64,000 bases of DNA. Origin: Pseudomonas lalkuanensis. Its GTDB lineage: Bacteria; Pseudomonadota; Gammaproteobacteria; Pseudomonadales; Pseudomonadaceae. Position numbers and translations under genes: made by a program. Location of the stretch: the NCBI RefSeq assembly GCF_008807375.1, contig NZ_CP043311.1:1654001-1718000 (forward strand). The letters run 5' to 3'. The notes under the pieces were generated by a model that saw only the letters and a list, made by a program, of their open reading frames with translations, was not told the DNA's origin and did no database searches. Positions 49,333 through 58,700 of the stretch are shown one piece after another (position 1 is the stretch's first letter; every line of letters begins with the position of its first letter).

Positions 49333-49361
49333 TTGACAGTGCCTGGGGGCAGGGCTTTAGT
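49333..49361 (+). promoter_or_regulatory. Promoter of the second giant peroxidase unit
   Basis: TTGACA (49333-49338), 17-bp spacer, TTTAGT (49356-49361), flanked by the same GTG and CAGG bases as the promoter at 38137-38165. A TGTTTTTTGGC string lies downstream at about 49383-49393; the same 11 bases sit inside the spacer of the other promoter, so it may be a regulator site. Confidence 0.65.
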
Positions 49362-49457
49362 CAGGGTGTGTACGAGCATGACTGTTTTTTGGCACGCAGT
49401 AACGTTGAGGAACGTGGCTGCGGCGCACACCACAAGAGTGCTAGGGAGAACACCGCA

Positions 49458-49550
49458 ATGAGCATCGTCTCAGTCTCGCCCGGTGGGTCGAATGGCCCAT
49501 CGACCAGTGCCGCCCCCAGGATCCGTTTCCACGGACCGCCTCACGCCTGA
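49458..49550 (+). CDS. Small leader ORF (30 aa) of the MS-x-VS...FHGPP type
   Basis: Opens MSIVSVSPGGSNGP and ends with residues 22-30 IRFHGPPHA. AGGGAG at 49443-49448 is the ribosome site. See the paralogue at 38260-38349: same start and end motifs, same place relative to promoter and peroxidase gene. The Ser/Gly/Pro-rich middle is not conserved. Selection on both ends in two otherwise diverged leaders argues that the peptide is translated. Confidence 0.6.
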   Translation: MSIVSVSPGGSNGPSTSAAPRIRFHGPPHA

Positions 49551-49748
49551 TCTGGCGCGCCGCCTTCAACGACGGTGCTGAGAGGGACAAATCCATTCAG
49601 TCGGAACTGAGCCACTACCAAGGCTTGGCGGGTTCGGCCGCGACTGCGATTTGCCCGGCTTGATCACTTTCCTGCGACGAAACGTGGAATCGCCCCCGTG
49701 CGGGCGCGGTTCGGCCTGACTTATTGCTGTCGGATTGAGGTAAACAAC

Positions 49749-52700
49749 ATGGCCAATTTCATCCTGTCTGACCTTGAGTTCATTCTTCAGCAGATCCTCA
49801 TCGCCGAGGCCCACGCGGCCGGCGAGGAACTGTCCTCCCTTGTGCCCAACACGCAGGTGCCCTGGGGACTGCGCACACTGGATGGCTCCTTCAACCATCT
49901 GCTGGGAGGGCAGGAAACCGTCGGTGCCGCCGACGAACTCTTCCCGCGCATGCTGGAGCCGGTATTCCGTCCGGCAGAAGGCGGCACCTCCTACCTGGGT
50001 AGCGGCACGGTTATCGATTCCCAGCCGCGCACCATCAGCAACCTGATCGTCGATCAGACCATCAGCAACCCGGCGGCGGTCCAGACCTTCGTCGATGCCG
50101 GCTTCGGTGTCCTGGCCGATGGCACCCAGCTCGATCCCGCCGGTGTTCCGTTCCCGGTCGGCACGCTGCTCGACCTCGCCGGGGTTCCGGTCCCTGCCGG
50201 GCAGTCGCTGTTCCTGCCCAATACCACGCCGGATGAAGGGCTCTCCGCACCCTTCAACACCTGGTTCACCTTCTTCGGCCAGTTCTTCGACCATGGCCTG
50301 GACCTGGTGACCAAGGGGGGCAACGAGGTGGTCTTCATCCCCCTGCAGGAAGACGACCCGCTGTTCGTCCAGGGCAGTCCGACCAACTTCCTGGTCCTGA
50401 CCCGTGCCACCCAGTTCGCCGGTCCCGGAGCCGATGGCGTTGTCGGTACCGCGGACGATACCCAGGAAACCCAGAACACCACCTCGCCCTTCGTCGACCA
50501 GAACCAGACCTACAGCTCGCACCCGTCTCACCAGGTGTTCCTGCGAGCCTACGAATTGAACGCCAATGGTGACCCGGTCTCTACCGGCCGGCTGATTACC
50601 AACCGTGATCTGGGCCTGGACGGCAGGTTCGGTACGGCAGATGACGTCGAGCTGGGCGGCATGGCGACCTGGGCCGTGGTCAAGGCGCAGGCCCGCGACA
50701 TTCTCGGCATCGAGCTGACCGACGCCGATGTGGGCAGTGTGCCGCTGCTGGCTACCGATGCCTATGGCAACTTCATCAAGGGTCCGAACGGATTCCCGCA
50801 AGTGGTCTTCCCCGGCAACGTGCTGGTCGAGGGCAACCCGGCGGCACCCATCAGCCTGGTGGGCGCGATCCGCACCGGCCATGCCTTCCTGGATGACATC
50901 GCCCACAGTGCCAACCCCTTCAATAGCCAGACCGGCGCACTGCTGGGCGTCGATGCCGACGCGGTGGCCGGTGTGGATGACGGCAATGCCGCCACCTACG
51001 ACAACGAGCTGCTGGACGCCCACTACATCGCCGGCGATGGCCGCGCCAACGAAAACATCGGCCTGACCGCCGTTCACCATGTGTTCCACGCCGAGCACAA
51101 CCGGCTGGTCGAGCACACCAAGGAAGTGATCCTGGCCTCCGGTGACCTGGCCTTCCTCAACCAGTGGTTGCTGACTCCGGTGGGTGCCGTGCCGGCGACT
51201 CCGGACGGACTGAACTGGAACGGCGAGCGTCTGTTCCAGGCCGCCAAGTTCGGCACCGAGATGCAGTACCAGCACCTGGTGTTCGAAGAGTTCGCCCGCA
51301 AGGTGCAGCCTGCTGTCGACGCGTTCCTGGCACCCAATGGCTTCGACGCCACCATCAACCCGGCCATCGTCGCCGAGTTCGCCCACACGGTGTATCGCTT
51401 CGGTCACTCGATGCTGACCGAGACCATCGACCGTCTCGACCCGAATTTCGCCAGCAGCGAGATCGGCCTGATCACCGCCTTCCTCAATCCACTGGCGTTC
51501 GCCGCAAGCGGCGCGACGGCGGAAGCGGCGGCCGGGGCCATCATCCGCGGCACTACCCGCCAGGAAGGCAACGAGATCGACGAGTTCGTGACCGAAGCCC
51601 TGCGCAACAACCTGCTGGGCCTGCCGCTCGACCTTGCCACCATCAACATCGCCCGTGGCCGTGACACCGGTATTCCGTCACTGAACGCCGCGCGCCGCGA
51701 ATTCCACGCGATGACCGGCGACAGCCAGTTGACGGCCTACACCAGCTGGGTCGATTTCATGGGCAATCTCAAGCATGAAACGTCCCTGATCAACTTCATC
51801 GCCGCTTATGGCACGCACGCCACGATCACCGGGGCGACCACCCTGGAAGCCAAGCGCGCAGCGGCGATGGCGATCGTCCTCGGCACCGGGGCCAATGTCC
51901 CGGCCGACCGCCTGGACTTCCTGAACAGCACAGGGGCCTGGGCCAGTGGCGCCAACGGCGTGACCACCACCGGCCTGGACCTGGTGGACTTCTGGATCGG
52001 CGGCCTCGCCGAGAAGCAGATGCCTTTCGGCGGCCTGCTCGGCTCCACCTTCAACTTCGTCTTCGAGACCCAGCTGGAAGCGCTGCAGAACGGCGACCGC
52101 TTCTACTACCTGGGTCGCCTGGCAGGGCTGAACTTCCTCACCGAGATGGAGAACAACTCCTTCGCCAAGATGGTGATGGAGAACACCGATATCACCCGGC
52201 TTCCGGCGGATATCTTCTCCACACCGGCGTGGATTCTCGAAGTCAATCAACTGGCACAGCACACCGGCCTCAATGAGGCGGGCGCTGATGGTATCCAGGG
52301 AACCGCCGACGACGTGGTGGGGGCAGACGGCATCGCCGGAAACTCCGACCCGCTGGGCGATAACCCACTGCTGGGCCTGGTGGTCCGCGACAACCCGGAC
52401 ACCGTCGGGCCGGATACCAACTACCTGCGCTACACCGGCGAAGACCATGTGGTTCTCGGCGGCACGGCCGGCGATGACATCCTGATCGCCAGCATCGGCG
52501 ATGACACTCTCTGGGGCGATGCAGGCAACGACCGCCTGGAAGGTGGCGACGGCGTCGACAACCTCGATGGCGGTGCGGGTGACGACATCATCACCGACCT
52601 GGGCGGCGACGATAACATCAAGGGTGGCGAGGGCAACGACGTCATCCAGGCCGGCAACGGCTTCAACCTGATCCTCGGTGGAGGCGGCAGCGACTTCATC

Positions 52701-55700
52701 ATCACCGGCGAAGACGTTTCGGAAACCTTCGGTGGCACCGGCAACGACTTCATCTACGGCGCCAAGGGCAACCTGCAGACCGCGGGTAACGAAGGCGACG
52801 ACTGGATCGAGATCGGCACCCAGGATGGTGCGCCCGGCGACAACTTCTCGCCGTTCGCTCGCGACGAGGTGCCTGGTAACGACGTCTTCGTCGGTGGCGG
52901 GGGCTTCGACGAGGTGATAGGCGAAGGCGGTGACGACATCATGGTCGGCTCCGAAGGTTCCGATCACTTCGATGGCATGTCCGGTTGGGACTGGGCCACT
53001 TACCGTGGCGATCCGCGCGGCGTCAACGTCGACCTGCTGGTCAACGACCTGGTGGAACCGCCGGTCCCGGCCTCCAACGCCGGCCTGCTCGACCGCTTCG
53101 CGGAAGTGGAAGGGCTGTCGGGCTCCTCCTTCAGCGACATCCTCAAGGGCGATCACGCCGATGCCACCACCATTCCCACGGATGGCGAGCTCGGCAGCAC
53201 CCTGACCAACATCGCCCTGGTCAATGGACTGCAGGGCCTGCTCGACGAGGCCTTCGGACCTGGCGTGGTGTCCTTCAGCGCCGGCAACATCCTGCTGGGC
53301 GGTGCGGGCAGCGACATCATCGAAGGCCGTGGCGGCAACGACCTGATCGATGGCGACCGCTGGCTCAACGTACGGGTGCAGGTCACCGGCAATGCCAACG
53401 TGACGACCGTGCTCTCCATCCAGGAACTGATTCCGCGCATGCTTTCGGGCGAGATCAATCCGAGCCAGCTGAGCATCGTCCGCGAGATCCTCGATACCGA
53501 TGACAGCATCGATACCGCGGTGTTCGGCGGCGACCGCGCCAACTACACCGTCACCACGGTGGGTGGCGTGACCACGGTCACCGACAACGTCGGCACCGAA
53601 GGCTCGGACACCCTGCTGAACATCGAGCGGTTGCAGTTCGCCGACCAGACGCTGGTCCTCGGCGGTGCCAACAGCCTGCCCACCGGCCAGCTGAGCATCC
53701 TCGATGCCTCCAGCGGCCTGGTGGACAACACGCCGTCAGTCGGTCAATTGCTGAGAGCCTCGGTGGCCGGGGTCACCGACGCCGACAACGACGGCGGCAC
53801 CCTCAACGGTCGGCCGATCACCTTCATCTGGCAGGTCGAGACGATCGCCGGCTCGGGCATCTTCCAGGACATCGTCACCGAAGGTGGCGATGTACCAGCG
53901 ACGGCCGCCCGCGGCACCTTCCGCGTCACCGCCGAGCAGAACGGCCTGGCGATCCGCGTGAAGGCGATCTATCAGGATGACGAAGGTGTTCTGGAAACCG
54001 CGTTTTCCGCACCGACCGCCGATGTAGCTGGCGTGGTGGTGCCGACCACGCCAGCGGCAATTCCGGCCGAAAGCCCGACCGAGCCCATCAATGGCGGCGT
54101 GCACCTGATCCGTGGGGACCTGCAGTTCATCCTTGACCAGATCAAGATTGCCGAACGCCATTCCGCTGGCGAAAGCCTGCTGGACATCCTGCCGAACACC
54201 CGTGGCGCATTCGGCCTGCGGACGGTGGATGGCAGCTTCAATAACCTGGTTCCGGGCCAGGAGCACTTCGGCGCGGCCGACCAGCCGTTCCCGAACTTGC
54301 TGGATCAGTTCTTCCGCAACGAAGGCGATGAGGCTCCCTTCGCTGGCGTCGACAACAGCAATTACGCCACGTCCGGACCCGGCGGCAGTGTCGTGGACAG
54401 CGATCCTCGCACCATCAGCAATCTGGTGGTCGACCAGACCATCACCAACCCGGCGGCGGTCAAGGCCTTCCTCGATGCGGGCCTGGGGACCCAGGCTGTC
54501 GATGCGCTGGGCAACCCGCAGTTCAACCCGGACGGTACGCCGATCATTCTCGATGCCGGCGGGGTCGTCATTCCCCGTGGGCAGCCGCTGGTGATCCCCA
54601 ACACCGCTCCGGATGAGGGGCTGTCGGCGGGCTTCAACTCCTGGTTCACCCTGTTCGGCCAGTTCTTCGATCACGGCCTGGATCTGGTGAGCAAAGGGGG
54701 CAACGGCCTGGTGTTCATTCCGCTGCAGCCTGACGACCCGCTGATCACCCACGGTCGCGACGGCATTGCCGGGAACGGCGATGAAGTGTTGCCGCAGAAC
54801 GCCTTCATGGTCATGACCCGTGCTTCCACTACGGCGGTGCAGGCCGGCACTGACGGGCAGCTTGGCACTTCGGACGATATCCATGTCCACGTGAACCAGA
54901 CCACGCCCTTCGTCGACCAGAACCAGACCTACACCTCGCATCCGTCGCACCAGGTGTTCCTGCGTGAATACGTGCTGGATGCCAACGGTCGGCCGGTCGC
55001 TACCGGACGCATGCTGGACGGCATCAACCCCGACGGTTCCTCCGGCGGCCTGCCCACCTGGGCTGACGTCAAAGCGCAGGCCAGCGCCATGCTGGGCATC
55101 GAGCTGGACGACCAGGATGTGCTCAACCTGCCGCTGATCGCCACGGATGCCTATGGCAAGTTCATCCCCGATCCGGACACCGGGTTCGCACAGATCGTCA
55201 CGGCCGGCGGTCTGCAATCCGGCACGCCCGCCGCCCCCATCGACGCATCGCTGGCTGGTCGTACCGGGCACGCCTTCCTGGATGACATCGCGCATTCGGC
55301 CAATCCGTTCGGCGACCATGACAACAACCCGGCCACGCCGAGCCAGGCGCTGGTGGCCGATGCCGACAACGTGGCGGGACCGAACGATGGCCTCGCTGGA
55401 ACCTACGACGATGAGCTGCTCAATGAGCACTTCATCACCGGCGATGGCCGTGGCAACGAAAACATCGGCCTGACTGCGGTGCACCACGTGTTCCACGCAG
55501 AGCACAACCGCATGGTCGAACACATCAAGGCGGTGGTGCTGGCCAGCAACGACCCGGACTTCATCGCCGAGTGGCAACTGTCACCCGGTGTCTGGGATGG
55601 CGAGCGGCTGTTCCAGGCTGCGCGCTTCACCACCGAGATGCAGTACCAGCACCTGGTGTTCGAGGAGTTCGCGCGCAAGGTGCAGCCGCAGGTGGACGTG

Positions 55701-58700
55701 TTCTTCGCGCCGACCCAGGTCTACGACACGAACATCAACCCGGCCATAGTCGCCGAGTTCGCCCACGTCGTTTACCGCTTCGGCCACTCGATGCTGACCG
55801 AGACCGTGGACCGCTTCGATCCGACCTTCGCCAATGACAGTTCCATGGGTCTGATCGCTGCCTTCCTCAACCCGCTCGCGTTCAACCAGTTGAGCGATGG
55901 CGCGGGTGGCACGGTCCTGGTGTCCGCCGACCAGGCGGCCGGCGCCATAGTCCGCGGCATGACCCGGCAACTGGGCAACGAGATTGACGAGTTCGTCACC
56001 GAGGCCTTGCGCAACAACCTGCTGGGCTTGCCGTTGGACTTGCCGAGCATCAACCTGGCACGCGGTCGTGACACCGGCGTGCCAACCCTGAACATGGCGC
56101 GCCAGGAGTTCTTCAACGCGACCGGCGATACCCAGCTGAAGCCCTATAGCAGCTGGCTCGACTTCGCGATGAACCTGAAGCACCAGGAATCGGTGGTGAA
56201 CTTCATCGCTGCCTATGGCACCCACGCCAGCATCACCGGCGCTACCACCATGGCCGACAAGCGTGCCGCCGCCGTGCTTCTGGTATTCGGCGGCGACGGT
56301 GCACCGGCGGACCGCCTGGAGTTCCTCAATGGGCCGGCAGCGACCACCGGGGTGAATGACATCGACCTGTGGATCGGTGGCCTGGCCGAGCGGCAGATGC
56401 CCTTCGGCGGCCTGCTGGGTTCGACCTTCAACTTCGTGTTCGAGAACCAGATGGAGAAACTCCAGGACGGCGACCGTTTCTACTACCTGGAACGGACCGC
56501 CGGCCTGAACTTCCTCACTGAGCTGGAGAACAACTCGTTCGCCAAGCTGGTGATGGCCAACACCGACGCGTTGCACCTGCCGGGGGATATCTTCTCGACC
56601 CCGGCCTTCACCCTCGAGGTGAACCAGGCTGCGCAGCACACCGGCCTCGGTCTCTCCGGTCGCGATGATCCGACCGGGACCAACCCCTTGCTGCCGCTGG
56701 TTGGCCGCGGGGAGGGCCTGCTGGTCTATCGCGGCGAGGACCACGTAGTGCTGGGCGGCACTGCCGGCAACGACAGGCTGATTTCCAGCATCGGTGACGA
56801 CACCCTGCACGGCGACGCCGGCAACGACCGCCTGGAAGGCGGCGACGGCAACGACTTCCTGTTCGGTGGTGCCGGAGACGACATCATCACCGACCGGGGC
56901 GGCGACGATAACATCCAGGGCGGCGAGGGCAACGACGTCCTCCACAGTGGCAACGGCGTTGACCTGATAATCGGCGGGTTCGGCAACGACTTCATGATCA
57001 AACTCGAGGACGAGTCGGAATTCTTCGGTGGTGTCGGTAACGACTTCATTCTGGCCGGCCGTGCCAATGAGTTCAGCTTCGGCAATGAAGGTGACGACTG
57101 GATCCAGCACGGCATGGCCGATGGCGCCGCGGGCGACAATTTCGATGCCTTCGGCAACGACCCGATCATCGGCCACGACGTCTTCTACGGCGAGTTCGGG
57201 ATCATCGACCGGATGGACGGTGAAGGCGGCGACGACATCATGATGGGCAATGGCGGGGAAGGTGACCGCTATGTCGGGATGTCGGGCTTCGACTGGGCGG
57301 TGTTCCGCGACGATCCGGCGGGTGTCAACGTCGACATGCGCCTGCGCGCCTTCAACGAAGCACCCATCGCGCCGTCCGTGGCGTCGGTGCTGTCGCGCTT
57401 CGAGTCCACGGAGGGCATGTCGGGTTCCCGATTCAGCGACATGCTGCGCGGTGATGATGCCGATGCCACGGCGATCGCCACCCAGGGCGCTTATGGCAGC
57501 GTGCTGACCAATATCTCGCTGATCACCGGGATGCAGGAGTTCCTCGGCGCCGGGGTCACCTCGTACGGGGCTGGCAATATCATCCTCGGTGGCAATGGCA
57601 GTGACCTGCTCATCGGCGGAGGTGGCGACGACCTGATCGATGGCGACAAGTCGCTGAATGCGCGCATCAGCATCCGTGACGGAGCAGGTGTCGAGATCGG
57701 TACCGCCAACAGCCTCACCGGCGTGATCACCAACAAATCCGGTGCATTGGCAGGTACTGCGGCCAACCTGACGCTGGCGTCGGCGGCTCTGTCCGGCCTG
57801 GTGAACCCGGGGCAGATGGTCATTGTCCGCGAACTCGTCAATGGCACCGGCTTCAACTACGACACGGCGGTGTTCACCGGCAACTTCGACGAATACCAGG
57901 TCAACATCGACAACCGAGGCACCACGCTGGACTTCTCGGATGACATCATCACCGTGACCGACACGGTGGATGGCCGCGACGGGGTCGACCGCCTGACCGG
58001 TATCGAGCGCCTGCAGTTCGCCGACCAGGCCCTGGCGGCGGTTCCGGGCCTGAACAGCGGCCCGACCGGGCTGGCGACTGTCAGCGATACGACACCGGAG
58101 GTCGGTACCCTGCTGCGGGCCTCCATTGCCGGCGTGACCGATGCCGACAATGCCGGCGGCGCCATCACCGGGCCGGTGGCCTACTACTGGCAGGTGGATG
58201 ATGGCGACGGCGTGTTCGTCGACATCGAGACGCTGAATGCCGGTGGTGACGCGGATGTGGCGGCAGGTCCGACCTTCCGGGTCACCGCCGACCTGGCCGG
58301 TCAGTCGCTGCGCTTGAAGGCCATCTACAAGGATCGTAACGGTGTGCTGGAGACCGTCTACTCGGCTGGTACGGCGCTGGTATCGGGCACCCAGGTCAAC
58401 GATGTACCGACCGGTGCACCGGTGATCACGGGGGCATCGTTCTTCCAGGGTGTGGCGCTGACCGCCACGCGTGGCACCATCGCCGATGCCGATGGCACGG
58501 CGACCTCGGTGTTCAGCTTCCAGTGGCAGTCGTCCACCAATGGCACGGTCTGGAACAACGTCCTCGGGGCCAATACGGCGAACTTCACCCCGGGCGCGGC
58601 CCAGGTCGGGCAGATGCTGCGGGTGCTGGTGAGCTACACGGATGACCAGGGTTTTGCCAACCAGGTGGCGTCGGCGGCGACCGCCTTTGTCGGTGGGCTG

